From Heterodera schachtii (lineage: Eukaryota; Nematoda; Chromadorea; Rhabditida; Heteroderidae): a stretch of DNA of 64,000 nucleotides. A program made the translations under genes and the position numbers. Every line of letters starts with the position of its first letter. Position 1 is the first letter of the stretch. Below are positions 32,079 to 44,900 of this stretch, piece after piece. The stretch spans positions 682,001 to 746,000 of the forward strand of contig SIJG01000053.1 in the NCBI GenBank assembly GCA_023374025.1, written 5' to 3'. Below the pieces are notes generated by a model. It was given only the letters and a program-made list of their open reading frames with translations, did no database searches and was not told where the DNA came from.

Positions 32079-32878
32079 TTACGAGAAACAAAGACAAGAA
32101 GAATAGGGATTCCTCACACCCGACTTTTTAGCCGTTCGCTCGCCGTCCCTTCCCTCCCCCCCCCCCCCCCCCCGCCGCCTCCCTCAACGTCCCACCCACA
32201 CGGCACGAAATTTATGATGGCCATTTAGCGGCGAATCGAACCAAAACACCCAAATATTTAAATTATTGGGTTTGCATCCAATTTTTATTTTTAATGTAGC
32301 ACAATTTCTCCAAAACAGAGAAAGAGTGAACAAGGGTTAAAGTAAGACAATGATGAGTGGGCATTAAAGAAACAGTAAATAACTCGTCTCATGTGAGTTG
32401 TTTAATGAATATGAAAAAAATGAGTGACAGCGGAACTATCAACAAATTTGGTGCATTAATCATAAAAATTAAATTAAAAGTACCAATCGAAAGATACAAC
32501 AACAAATGACAAATGTCCCAGAAAATAACGATGAAAATGGGAGGGGGGGGGGGGAGTGAGTGAATGAGTGGGCGGAGAATGTGCAGCAACGGTGGACGGT
32601 CAATTTGATGAGATAAATGCTGAGGAGGAAAAGCATCGAATTTTGCGGGAAGAGCAAATTGTGAGGGCCATATTTGGCAAAATGAAAAGAATAGACAATC
32701 GTTAGGCCAAAAGAAATGGGAAAACAAAACAATGTAAAAATATAATTTAAAAAGGACAAAAAAGGGGGGAGAGAGAGAGTAAAGAGACCGGGGGAAGGGC
32801 TTTTGTGCGTATGAATTGGTAATGCATGAGAAACTGTCTTCACATTAAAAGTTGTTGAACATAGGCATTTAATCGTTG
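32079..32878. other. Intergenic with homopolymer C and G tracts
   Basis: Contains an 18-base C run (about 32156-32173), a 12-base G run near 32543 and AG-rich DNA that creates long but featureless frames. It lies between the 5' end of the channel gene and the 3' end of the ZNF608/609-like gene. No gene seen. Confidence 0.5.
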
Positions 32879-35800
32879 TCATTTCTGGTTGGGATGTTGC
32901 TGCTGTGTCGCAGCAGACGACGCATTTCCCAGCCCATCGGACGATGGCGCCGAAGCGATCAAAGCGGCAGCTGAAGGGGAAAAGGCGAAATGGTAGATCA
33001 TGTACAGTATGGGCAACATACCGTAATGCTGCAGAGCATTCAGATCAAAATTGGACGCTGCTGCCGCCGCCAACATCCCCGGGGGCAACTGAAAGACACA
33101 GACAATTGCCAAGTGAAAAACAAACAAATCGAACCCCTTGGGGGACAAACGGAGGCAAAAGGGATGCATTGGGTTGTTGTGCTGCGGTTACTGCTTGCTG
33201 CTGTTGATTTGTGGTAACGGCGCCACTCTGTCCAACACTTGCGCTGTTATTCCTACGAAATGCTGCCATTTGGTGCTGCTGTTGTTGTTGCGCTGCTGCC
33301 AAAATGTTCGACGCAGCGGCGCTTCCCGGAGGAATGCCAAATTGGGCACCGGCACCAACAATTAACGAAGAGAGAGGCGGGAAGAAGGCGTGATGGAGGG
33401 GAGGGGCGGGGAGGTGATGCATGACGGGGCCAGCGGACACACCGACGGACCCAATGGGAGAAGGGGCACCCGGCGGACATTGCCGGTTGACCTGAGGCGG
33501 CATTTGCGGGTTGGAAGGGTGCAATTGGGAGTCTGAACAATAAAAATTCTCTCGGCTACAATGTTTTATTAAAAGTTTTGACCGGAAGAAAGTAAAATGC
33601 ATCCATTTTATGCATTCATTTAATATGAGAATGTAAAGTTGAAACACACTATGAATGTGTTGCTGCTGATTGTGAGAGTTATGTCCGACGGCACTTATTG
33701 CCGAGTTCGGTCGCATCAGTGCCATGTCGACAGTTGAAGCGGCGTTGGCCCCGCCTCCCATTGCTCCCGGCGTTCCGACTTGGATGGATTGTGCATGGCC
33801 CACGCTGGCGCTGGTGGACGGCTTTGTGGAGGACGAACGTCCTAACAGTGCGCCACTTTGCTGTTGTTGTTGCTGAAGTTCGTAGATTTTGTGTTGAATT
33901 GGCTGTGAAATGGCCGGGGGTTCCGCCGATTTTGAAGGTGTCCCGCTGCAATTTGGCATTTGACTGCCGGAGGCGGCTAAAGGCGTCCCGAGAGAGAGAA
34001 GTCCCGCGGCAGAGGGCGGAGACATCAGTTTGAGGCCAGCCCCCAGAACGGAGGAGGACGGGCCGAGCGGAGAGGCCGACGGAATGGAGGAGGGCACGAC
34101 TCCAATTGGCACTGTGCCTTGAGCCAAAGCGGAGGCGAAAGCCTGCATAAGGTGCAAATGCATGTGGGACTTATTGTCAGTGCTTACCTGCGATAAATGC
34201 GGCGCAAATGGGAGGAATTGGCTGAAGGGAAAGCCCGGCGCCGCTGCTGCGGTCATCTCCGAAGTCGATGCCATCAGAAAGGGGCTGTTGCCGTTGGCAC
34301 CGTTCAGTTCCCCCAAATTCCCCGTTGCTGCTGTTGTGGTCGGCGTTTTCGCCAATGTTGCTGCAACTGAGGAAGAAGTCTTCTTGGCCACTGGTTTTGT
34401 CGCACCGTTTGCAGTCGATTCGTCCGCTGTTTTTGTTTTGGCAGAATGTGTCAAAAGATTTTGACGAATTATGGAAACGGCAGCACTTTTGGAAGGCGTT
34501 TCGTTGTCATTTTGGTTGTCTAAAAGAGACCAAATTTTGGATCGGTTTGTTGTATAAATTACTCATAAAAGGGTCAACAAATAAATGCAAATGTTCGAAT
34601 GGATTTGGCAAGTCTAACAAATGAAAGACCTGTTGACAAAGGGTGTAAAGGTGAGTCATTCGTAATGAATGAATTCTGCTGCTGGTGGTGCGTTGCCGAA
34701 GTCGACGGCTCTTCCGCGACTCCGTCCGTTCCGTTCGGCGCGTCGGACGGAACGGACGCCGCGGGGGCGGAAGAGGGCAGCAATTTCTTCGCCTCGTCGT
34801 TTTGCTTGTCGAAGCTCTTAAGTTGGAAAAGCATTCAGTTGAAAAGCGCAATTGGCTCACCTCCTCCTTCTCCAACGTCGGCGCCGCATCGTCCGAAATG
34901 TCGGAAAAGCCCGGCGAATTGTCAGCGGCCACTTTCTGTTTGCTTTTCTCGCCATTTCCGTCGTCGCACTCGAACAGTTGCGGACGCTTCACCTGAAAAT
35001 AAAAGACACATTAATTTTCAGTCAAAAAAAAACAAAAACAAAAACAACAACAATACATCCTCCAAAGGTGCTTTGTCTTTTTCGGGTGCCAATTCCTTTT
35101 GGCATTTTGCACAAAAAAACGTGTCTTTTGTGTTAATTGACGCTGCGGAGGAAAAGCACGGGTCACAGCCGACGGACACGCGTTGGACTGACGAAGTTTG
35201 ACTGGCGGTGGACTCGAAGATTTTCTGCAACGATTGATCAACCATTCTTGCCAATAGCTTTTCCCCATTTGCAACTGCTCTCTTTCTCTGTCATTTGTTC
35301 TGTTATCCCTTCCCACCGCTTTTTCGCCCGCCATTCTGTGCGTTCCGATCAACAAATGCGCGTTCAGTTCACTTGCAGTTTCGAATCTGTGTCCGCATTG
35401 CTCGTGAGGGCAGCGCATGCGCGACGCCACGTCGCCGTCGTAAAGACCACTTTTGACAACACAAGCGCCAGACGAGGCGGAGGAGGAAGTTCGCCTGCGG
35501 TGGTGCTGCTGACTGTGCCCTTGGGAGTGTCCCATTGGCTTTTCCTCTGTCTGATGGCGACCACCGCCCAATTCGGCGTTTTCCACGATCCCATCGCTTG
35601 ATTCTGTCCGCACTTTCTCCTCATTATTGCTGCTTCGCGGAGTCTCCTCTTTCGCATCACCGACACTTTGGCATTCCGTTTCTTAAATTTAATTGTCAAA
35701 ATTTGCAAATCCCACCCTTCTCTGTTTTTACGTTGGTTTTTGGCCCGCTTTTCGCCGCTTCCCCCCTTCGGTTGTCCACCAACTCCCCTCTTGCCGCCCC

Positions 35801-37096
35801 TTTTCCCGCTCATTCCGCCCCCACCGGGCTTTTCAGCATTTTGGGCTTTTTGATTCGCAGTGTTTCCATTGCTTCCCGTGGCATTTTCAAAGGCAAATTT
35901 CTCGGCATTTTGCGCTGCGTTCCTTCAGAAGGCAATGCGTTATATTATAATAAGGGGAAATAAAAGATTATGTGTCCCCTTCATCGGATTCTTTCCTTTT
36001 TGCCAAAATGTTCACCTTTTCTGGGCGTAAGTGTGCGAAAAGAGTGGCTCTCCGTCCGTTAGCACTCCGTGGTATTCGCGGCCCTTCCATTTGGCACTTA
36101 TGTAAAGCGTGTTGCTGCCCGCTTTGCAAATGATGGTGATGTCGATGGTCAAATTGGTGCCCGGCCGCATCGCCAACAAATGTTCGTCCAGGCCGTGGAC
36201 GCCGGTGGGTCGGCTGAGTACGCAAGTGCCCTTGTCCAACATCAGCTAAACAAATGCATTGCCAATGTATTCGGCTTAAACAATTTTTACACTGAGTTTT
36301 AAAAATATAAATGTAAATAAATAAAGAACGACGACCATTTCCAATGTCCATTCGGTGCTCACCTTTTTCTTCTTTGAGTCGCCACCTCCGTGCAAAAAAT
36401 TGTGTACGCCGTGCTGAGATTGTGCAATGACTGACGACTTATTCGACTCATTTGTAAAATGTCTTTTGTTCTCGGCGTCAATGCCCCGTGGCACTCGTTC
36501 ACTCTCGAGTGACTTGCTCTCCGTCGATGGCACAACTCCGCCCTCCAACTCTTCCCATTTGATAAGTTCTGATTGTTTTTGTAATTTGTTATGCCTAAAT
36601 ATTCGTCAATAAAATGAACAATCCGATGTCGTTCTGAGATTACTCGTCGGCGGTGCTTCCGGTCGGTTCATTTGTGATGCATTTCGAGTCCACTGAAGCA
36701 CTGTCCGGCACAATTGTGTTGGCATTCCAACAATTCATCTCTTTGTCAGCATTCTCTGGTTTAGTAGGACAACCATCTGCGAATTGAAACATATTAATAT
36801 TTTCATACAAAATAAAAAGCCAATTATTGTATTACATCATTTGTTTAATGACCTGTCAAAGTGTCTAATTCCGTTTTTGTCGGCCCTTTGGGCGACTCAT
36901 TTTGGCCAAGTGATGAGCTGTTCTCTCTTCCTTTGGCTCCGCTATTCAAAATCGCTGATTCTGTGCAGTCCATTCGTTCATCATCTGTCGCAATTACCAA
37001 TCGTCCGTCTGTGGCGTCGTCAAATTCGTCGGCCATGGCGGAGAATTCAATGTTTTGTTTGCGTTGTCTTTTTCCTTTATTCATTTTCACACCCAA
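32879..37096 (-). CDS. ZNF608/ZNF609 (scribbler/brakeless)-like C2H2 zinc-finger protein
   Basis: A large, low-complexity nuclear protein. The first exon starts at 37094-37096 (MGVKMNKGKRQRKQ) or at the internal ATG. A conserved block at about 36012-36242 (ISAKWKGREYHGVLTDGEPL after a Gly/Asn-rich lead) matches the zone of ZNF608/609 with VNVTWRNKTYVGTLLDC. A single C2H2 finger, MRCPHEQCGHRFETASELNAH, is at about 35420. Farther on, a CxxC pair (FFCAKCQKEL) and SPGFSDISDDAAPTLE (near 34900) match the DISDDA motif diagnostic of this family. The C-terminal half is Ala/Ser/Pro/Gln-rich and ends PNQK at stop 32879-32881. In other animals it recruits transcriptional regulators (e.g. with NIPBL or corepressors); the local role is inferred. 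The start region is divergent with EDC4. Confidence 0.85.
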
Positions 37097-37482
37097 TGAG
37101 AGAAAAAGAAGATTTTCATGAAGAAATTCAGAAGCAAAGTATGTAATTCTTGGTTAAAAATGAACAAATCCCCTTTAATGAAAGTTGCCAACAGAAAAAA
37201 AATGAAAATAAAAAATTTTTCTCACGAAACAAGTCGCCAAGTCACTCGTGCCGAGAAGTACAAAATCATTTTTCGACAAATTGTTGTTTTTTTACTAATT
37301 AATTAGTCACCTTTACAGGGATTCCCCCCCCCCCCCCCTTCTCTCTCTTTGGATCAATTCATTATTTAAATATATGTACATTTATTGAGTGTTATTGTTT
37401 TTTTATTTATTTGAGTTTTAAATGTTTACACATAATTTTTTGATGATATTTTAAAATTTTATTTTAGGGTATAATTTCGAAG
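37097..37482. promoter_or_regulatory. Candidate shared divergent promoter
   Basis: Only 386 bp separate the start codons of the ZNF608/609-like gene (leftward) and EDC4 (rightward). The spacer contains a 15-base C run (37324-37338) flanked by AT-rich DNA and two ATTAATTAG/TTAAT-type motifs. A tttattttagggtataatttcgaag acceptor-like stretch just before the EDC4 ATG (near 37468) could be a trans-splice site. Regulatory function is inferred from position only. Confidence 0.45.
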
Positions 37483-40400
37483 ATGAGTTCTGCTGGCGTT
37501 ACGGAAACTCTCATTTCCCCCTCGTCTTACATAGAAAAACAGTAAGGGTCGTCCATTCTCCGTTTTTCATTTGTTTTCTTTTTTGCATTTTTAGCACATT
37601 GTCTGGGTTGCTGACTGAGGATGTGCTTCATTTTGCCATTGGAAAGAATATAACGATTAATGTGGAAGAAAAGGCGGTGCCGCGGGTGCGGGACAGTGCC
37701 CGCGCGAAATGGAAAAAGTAAATACTTTTTGGAATTTAGTTTTAAGCGAAGAAGCTTTCCAGTTTATCCGATTTCAAAAGCGACGGAGTCGAAAGTGGCG
37801 TCACTTCGGGTCGCATTTTGGCTGTCCGAGACAAATTGGTGAGTCATTTAAATATAATTTTATTCTTAATTATTCAATTTCAACGCAGGTGGCTTATCGT
37901 TTATATAATGAGTCCATCGGTGAGGCTGTTCGAGTCATGGTCAGTCTTAATCGGTTTATGTATTATTTAGTCTCACTTTTGCAGGATTGCGAATCGCATG
38001 TCCGCCAGCTGATCAAAGACTTTCGCCAGCCTGTCGTTGATCTCCAATGGGCTTCGCACGTGCCCCTTTTGGCTGTGCTTGACACCAATGCCAATTTGTA
38101 CATTTATTCTGTGGAAGTGAACGGCAAAAATTTGACAGTGTCCGTTTGTTTTTAAATTGCCTTTTAACCGATTCATAAGTTTTTTTCACTTTACAGAAGC
38201 AAATATCTGAACATCATCCAAGAGGGCGACCACATTTCGACTGATCCGGGCCGTTTGGTTTGGTGTCCTTATATTCCGGAAGAGTCGGACGACGCGGACA
38301 CCGAAAGGGAAGACGTTCACATGCTCGGAGTGTTGCAGGTTTTATTGAATTGTATGTTTAAGCAATGTGTGTAATTCAGGGCCCAAAAGTCAATGTTTTT
38401 CAATTGCACAAAATAAAGCGATTTGTCGGACGAAGCGAAGTGAGTTACAGCCGAGTGAAGGAAGTGCCGAGCGGACTGCTCTCGGTGAAACTCGACTCGG
38501 TGGGTGGGACGGTCGCGTGGCCATTTGCGAATTGGGCGTTTTCCAGCGAATCAGCGCGTGTCGCATTAGCCCCGATGCGACTGCGCTCGCTGTGGCCTCA
38601 CTCGACGGATTTCTGTCATTTTTCGTGATCGAAGAAGACACTTTGCAAATGGCCAGTCGCATTCAGCCGTTGAACAACAATCACATTGAGGAGATTATTT
38701 TCCTGGACAACCTTTTCCTCAACACTCAGTAAGGACAAAACCCATCACTTTGGTGATTTATTTTCCGATTCAATCGAATTTCTAATAGAATAAATAAATT
38801 TAAAAGTTTTTTATCGAAAAATTCTGGCGCATTCTCTTTTTTCATTACATTTTATCTCACCACAGAGAACAGTTTTGGAAGTATGTGACGTTGGCTTCCG
38901 ACAATGGTCGACGATTGGCCATTTTCGACTGTGACACTTGGGAATGTTTGGCCAAATTGCGTTTCGAGTGTCCCAACCAAGTGGGCCGAATGGAGGTGTT
39001 GGTCGAGCCGAATTCGCATTTTCTGTTTCTCGTCGATTACGACATGTCGGTGAGTGTTTCGTTCGAATGCTTTTGTCCGTGCCCCTCCAAATTCGAAATG
39101 ATTAATTCCCAGAATATGTTCTGCATCGAGTTGAGCAATGGTCTCCGCTCCTGTTCCCCGCTTTGTTTTGCTTCCTGCACTTTGGTCACTTTCTCCTCTC
39201 AACTCGTCAGTGTTGTGCCCTCCAGGCTCACTGAGCACGTTTCGGACATCGGTCGGCATTTCACTTCGAATTGCCCTTCCATCCAACGAATGTTTTGCCC
39301 TTTTTAGTCGGCGACCTTTCGTTGGAAGAAGACGAGGGAATTGGCGGGGGAAATGGCGTCGCCTTTCCCCAGCGCACCTCTGCCATCGCCACTTTGGTGG
39401 CTCTCACCCATAAAGCGCTGTCCGAAATAACTTTGGAACTCGACCGCTTCTTCAAAGTTAACCCGGCGTTGGCATTGACCACCATCCCCCAGTTGGGACG
39501 GAGTCGCCACCACAGTCAGCAGAACTCGGAGCAGCACCAAACGGAGGAGCAGCCGCAAATTGCCCTTTTGGAAGAGTTTTCACCAATTACGGAGAATGCT
39601 GCGAAAAAGGGCTGCAAAAAGTGAGCCAATTGAATTTTTTGGGTAATTTGGATTTTTAGTGACTCGTCTTCTTTGATTTTTATGCCCAGCGCAAATGGAA
39701 CAATTGTCGACCAAAAACTGACCGATTTAATGGAACAAAAATTTGCTTCACTGAATGAAAGGGTCCGTTTCAATTGGTTCAATGGGAAATAAATAAACAA
39801 TTATTTATTTCATTTAGTTGGAGGAACTCTCTTTTCAGCTGTTTCAAATGCATAAAGAAAATGAAAATTTGAGAAGCACTCAGAATGACAATTTGTCAAA
39901 TGTTTTGGAGAAAATCTGTGAGTCATTGAAAAGGCGAAATAAAATTCACATTTATTCAGCGAACGAACTCAAATTACGCGAGGAGCGAATTGAGGCGACG
40001 GTGCGAAAGGCGGGCAAAGAAAGCGCCGAGCAAATGCTGCGGACGAGCGAACAGCAGCTGGCGAACTGTGCCGTTCAAATGCAACGGACCATCGATTTGG
40101 CACAGACGCGGTTGGCCGAGCAATTGCACGGCAGCGTGGAGAGGGCGGTGGTGCCGCAGGTGCAAAAACGACCGATGGGGCTAAATGCCAATCAAACCTC
40201 ATTAAACACTCAATAATTGTACAGGTGGAAGTGTTATGCACTCAGCTCTTCCAACAGCTCAACGACACTTTCCGCGGCGGTCTTCAGGAGTTCATGGATC
40301 AGTTGCATTCCGTCTCTCAGCAGCAAACGTCGATGTTAGCAGCGGTTCAGGCGCAGTCGGCCGTTGTGGCGGCAGCGATCGGTGCGAAGGAAACGATCAA

Positions 40401-41022
40401 CGACAACGGCGCCCCCGTCCATTCAAACGTCGGCGGCACGCACAGCCAATCACAGCATGCGCCGCCTATTGACGAATTTGCGCTTTCGCGTTTCATTGAC
40501 GGCAACCAGCAGAGATTGGCATTTGAATTGGCAGGCGTTTAGAAGAAAAATGCTGGGAGGATAAATGGATGGCTTTTAGGTGATCAACAAGGGCGACCAG
40601 TCGTTGCTTAATTACGTGTGCAGCAAAGTCGACCCGGACGATTACTTCGAAGTCAGCGTGTCCAACCCGTCCGTTCCGTTGCCCATTCCGTTGCTGCTCG
40701 GCCTGCTTCGGATGCTTTCGACAAAATTGGACTCGGAAACTGTCCTTCGCTTCCGTTACATTGAAAATGTGCTGCTGTCTCTGAACAGTAAACACTCACT
40801 GCTGACCATCGACGAGTTCCAAAAGATGGTATTGGACGAACAGCAATTCCGATGGACGATTGAACAACTTTACAAATCTATCAATGGTAATTGCTAAAAA
40901 TATGATTAGCAAGAGAAAGAACCGTTTTTTAAGCCTTTGACAACGGTGAAATGAATTCGGCACTGAAGAGGCAGCTGAGGATCAGCAACCAACTGATTAT
41001 GAACTTGCTCAGGACAACTTGA
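37483..41022 (+). CDS. edc4: Enhancer of mRNA-decapping protein 4 (EDC4/Ge-1)
   Basis: The scaffold of the DCP2 decapping complex in P-bodies. It begins MSSAGVTETLISPSS. WD40-like repeats follow from about 37600 to 39240: ILAVRDKL, VRQLIKDFRQPVVDLQWASHVPLLAVLDTN, PGRLVWCPYIPEE, ISACRISPDATALAVASLDG, VTLASDNGRRLAIFDCDTWEC. A Gln/Glu-rich linker and a long coiled coil (LREERIEATVRKAGKESAE...) lead to the family-specific C-terminal domain, INKGDQSLLNYVCSKVDPDDYFE, then LPIPLLLGLLRMLSTKL, ending RISNQLIMNLLRTT. The C-terminal block is the part that places it firmly in the family. Stop at 41020-41022. Several exon boundaries in the WD40 region were inferred from frame. Confidence 0.92.
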
Positions 41023-41944
41023 TCACAGCGATTCATGAGACTTAAATGTGTCGGCAGAATTTTTTGAATCAATTTGTCATCTCATGGTCGAATCGAAAAA
41101 TGCTGATTGTGAGGTAATGGTCGGTTTTACTGATCCAAAAAATAGGAGTTTTTGACCAATTCTGCGACCTGTTCGGGCATTTTCTTGGGTCCTGATCACG
41201 ATTATGGTACTCATTCTACCAATTTCGTATCCTAAAATACAAATTTCGGATACTTTTTATTATTTCATGTAAAAGCAGTCAATGTTTTTGTTTCTTCAAT
41301 TATATAAAAGGCAATCAATATTTCGTTTTTTCCTTTTCTTATTTGGTGAGGAATTGCTCAAAACCCCATTTTGTTTATATTTTGTAGGATCATTAAACCG
41401 ACCATTAGCAAGAATTATTGCCATTACAGCACCATTTTTATTTTTCGATGCGAACCATTAGAAATTATAACCATTTAATTTTACTGAATTTTCTTCGATA
41501 GTTTGCAGGTTGACAGTTTGGACGGCCGGTTGTTCCATATTTTGCTTCATTTTTTGCACATTGCTCATACAATGTTCAACTTTTCATTATTATATATTTT
41601 TTTTTATCCATTAAGAGAAACGGCAATCCAAATTTTCTTTTCTATCATTTTGAATAAATTCAAAACTGACCGAAAAATAAAGTAATAAAAACCCATTATT
41701 CGTTCAATGCCTTAATTATGAAACAGTGCTAATTTTACTGTTTATTGAACTTCAAAAAATTTTGCATTTCAGTTTAATTCAAAATTTGTTCCATCTTTCC
41801 ATCTCTCTCTGAAAAGCATATTTATGCACAAAATAATTAAAAACACAGACAAAAGAAAGGCGTAGAAAGATAATAAATGAGTGAGCAATCGGAAGCAGAG
41901 AATTACGATGGAATGTTTTGCCTTGGGTTTGTCTTAGGGCCAAT
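41023..41944. other. Intergenic between EDC4 and semaphorin (convergent)
   Basis: Mostly AT-rich. Around 41175-41230, ggtcctgatcacgattatggtactca resembles one arm of the Merlin-like MITE interior, but the mirror arm and ends are missing. A small hydrophobic plus-strand frame near 41503-41685 is probably chance. Confidence 0.45.
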
Positions 41945-44900
41945 TTAAGCCTCTGATTTTGTGGGTGTGAAAATGCCAAAGTTAGGCAACAAAATTCCCC
42001 GAGTCCGTCCTCCTTTCCGTTTCGGCATTTGTGTCACAAAGGCCTTTGCCTTGTCCATTGGCCTCGCGAATGCTTTCCCATTTTGACAAATTGCTCCTAT
42101 AAGTGTCCATTCGACGGCACCACTCCCTTTGAGCCGATCGGAACTGTTCCACACTTTTGGGACGGGCGCAGTCAGCTGAGAAAAGGGGGGGGGGGTAAGG
42201 GGGTCAGACGGAAAAGTTAATTGACTAATTAATTGGGGGAGGGGTCAGACGGAAGTTAATTTCGGCTAATTATTCGCTGATTGGTGCCTTACCGCCGTCC
42301 ACTCTCAGTGAGTAAATGGCCAATGGCACTTTTCCATTTGCACTTTCTTCCGTCGCGCATTCGTAAGTGCCGTCCATCGTTTCGCTTAAGTAAAACAATT
42401 GGAATTGAGGCGTTTGTTGCCCTTTTCACGTTGCGTTTATCAGCACCAATCCGCCGCTCATCGAATGCACTAAATGTGGCATTTCTTCATCGGATGGAAC
42501 TAAAGACAATTTAAAAAACAATTAATCAATTCAATTGAGCATTTGGAAAGTGTCAATTAGTTCAATTTATTGATCAATTATAAAATGGTTGGTGCTCTCT
42601 CCCTTTGTCTATGTGTCTCTCCCCCCTCTATTTCTCTCTCTCTCTCTTTCTCTCACCGACAAATCCTTTCATTTGCTCACTTTTCCGTCCGTTGTGTTTC
42701 CATTGTGCCATTTGTCCTTCGCTCGGACATTTCAAATGGACAGAATCGCCGGGAAAGACAGTCACTGCCACAGTTTTCGTATATTTTGCGCACCGTTCGG
42801 TCACTTCGTCGGCGGGGGAAGGGAAAGTCGCTGTGGGACGAGTGCCCGAAACGATCCATCCGACGGCGCCCGAATGGGACGAATCCTTCGGGAAAAGGCA
42901 CAATAATCAAATGGCAAATGGACAATTAGGGGGGGGGGGGAGGCAATCGGTCCGATTCTTTGCTGCCTCCGTACTGTGGGGAAACACTGCCGACGAGCGA
43001 TGGACCACGAGCAGTACGGGTCACGCGCACAACGGACGCAATCGGAGCCGTACAAAGCGCACTGACCAAGGCGGAATTGGGAGACCTGAAGTTTTAATAA
43101 GGCTGGTTGACCGTATTTAAAGCATATTTGCAGCACTTTTTCCTCCGTCGCCAAATACAAATATTCGTTCGGAAGAATGGCCATTGCGTGGAGTTTTTTG
43201 GTGGACGGAATTCGGTAAATGGCGAGCAAAAGGACGGAAAAGGGAACGACGGACAAACGGTGGAACACTTTGAGAAGGGAGTGACGGCTTAAGAAGGGGG
43301 AGGAAGGGGAAGAAGGCAAAACGGACGGAACGGAAGCCAATTACTTAAAGTCGTAGACAAAAAGCACAACACGGCCAAGCCGATCGGGGCCATCGGACAC
43401 AATTTGGGAGAAAAGGGCGCCGTGCCGATGGAGGAGGGGCGAACCTTAAGAAAGAGGAAAAGCAATTGAAAAGCAAGGGGAAAGGGAAAAGCGGACACAC
43501 CGCCAAACGGAGGCACGGACTCGGCCATCAACAGATGCGACTTGGCAAAGTGAAGCTCCTCGTCGGACAGTTGACGCGAGTCGGACTGACACTTAACGAA
43601 GAGAGGCAAATTGAATGCTTTCGCATTCCGATTGGTTTTGGCATTTTTATGGGATGGTTCGGGAAAGTGCCGGCATCGTACCGTGCCAGGTCTGTTGGTC
43701 GGCACTTGGTCCGCTGGCGTTGGGTTCCACCAACTTCCGCTTCCGCTGACCGATTGCTCCAGGAAAAGGCCGGAATCGAACAGCTAAATGAGAGAAATTG
43801 GCCAATCAGAGGAAAAGCTGAGAAGGGACTGGAAGAAAGTGCCTGATTTATGGCGCTCAGTGAAAAGGCGCAAATGGCGGATGCCCCGAGGGCACTTTGC
43901 TCGGCGGCGGTGAAAGTCGCGTAGAAAAAAGTGTCGCCACTCGCCGAAGGATTTGACGACGAATCGGCCGAAGAGAGCGGCGACTCGTCCACCCGGGCGA
44001 CCGCTTCTGAGAATGAATGGACCACGGATTTTGGAGGACGCAAAAGTGAAACGAACGCACGAATTCTGTCGAAATGAAACGCCCCGGGCAACGAACAGTT
44101 CAGCCGAGCCTTAACAAACGAAGTCCACACTTGGCGCAGCACTTGCCGACCGCCGAGGTCATTCTGCAAAAGGTCGAGAAGAGTTGGTGTCCTTCTTGCC
44201 AATTTGCCTTGCAAATCCGTGCCACCCGCGACACCGTCGTCCCTTTGCCCGTGCCGGCCGAAGGGCAATTGTAACAATCGGCGGAAAGCGTTTCGCGGAA
44301 GAAGAAGAACACGTGGGGCCCAACGGAAAACGAAGCGACAAATTGGGGTTCTGTGAACAATGGACACAAAACAAACAAATAAATAAATAAATAATGGATT
44401 AATTCGATTGGCCATTTTAATGCTTTTGGCTTTCACCGTTTAGCCAATTTGAGTCGTAAATTGAAGTGCGTAGTGCCGGGTGCACCTCGCGTCCGTCTCG
44501 CATCAGCGGCGGTCGGTAGATCAAATGGTTCTCCAGTGAAAGTCCCGTCCGAATTCCCGAGTAAAGTGCCGGAAGTCCGTCCGGATTTCCGTGCTCTTCA
44601 ACATTTGTTGCTTTGCTTTGCAATTAATCCGCTGAATGTTCCATTCATTCGTTTCTGACCCGTGAAAACGGCGGTGGTGTTCAACTCGTCGTGCGGTGAA
44701 CAAATTCCGATTTGCGTTCTCGCCTCGTCCAATTCCGCCAGCGTTTGGCCGTCCAAAAGGCTCAGCTGCGGTTTCATCGCTTGGCTCGAACAAATCTCAC
44801 AAATTTTGATTTATTTTCATTTTTATGTTTTTTCTACCAGCAAATTGTTGTCGCTGCGCAGAAAAATGTTTCTCACCTAAAAACCCTTTGTTGGCATTTT

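Noticed and set aside
32389..32882. Hydrophobic minus-strand frames after the ZNF608/609-like stop
   Set aside because: Lie downstream of the stop codon in presumed 3' region; Phe/Leu-rich translation of AT/GA-rich DNA.
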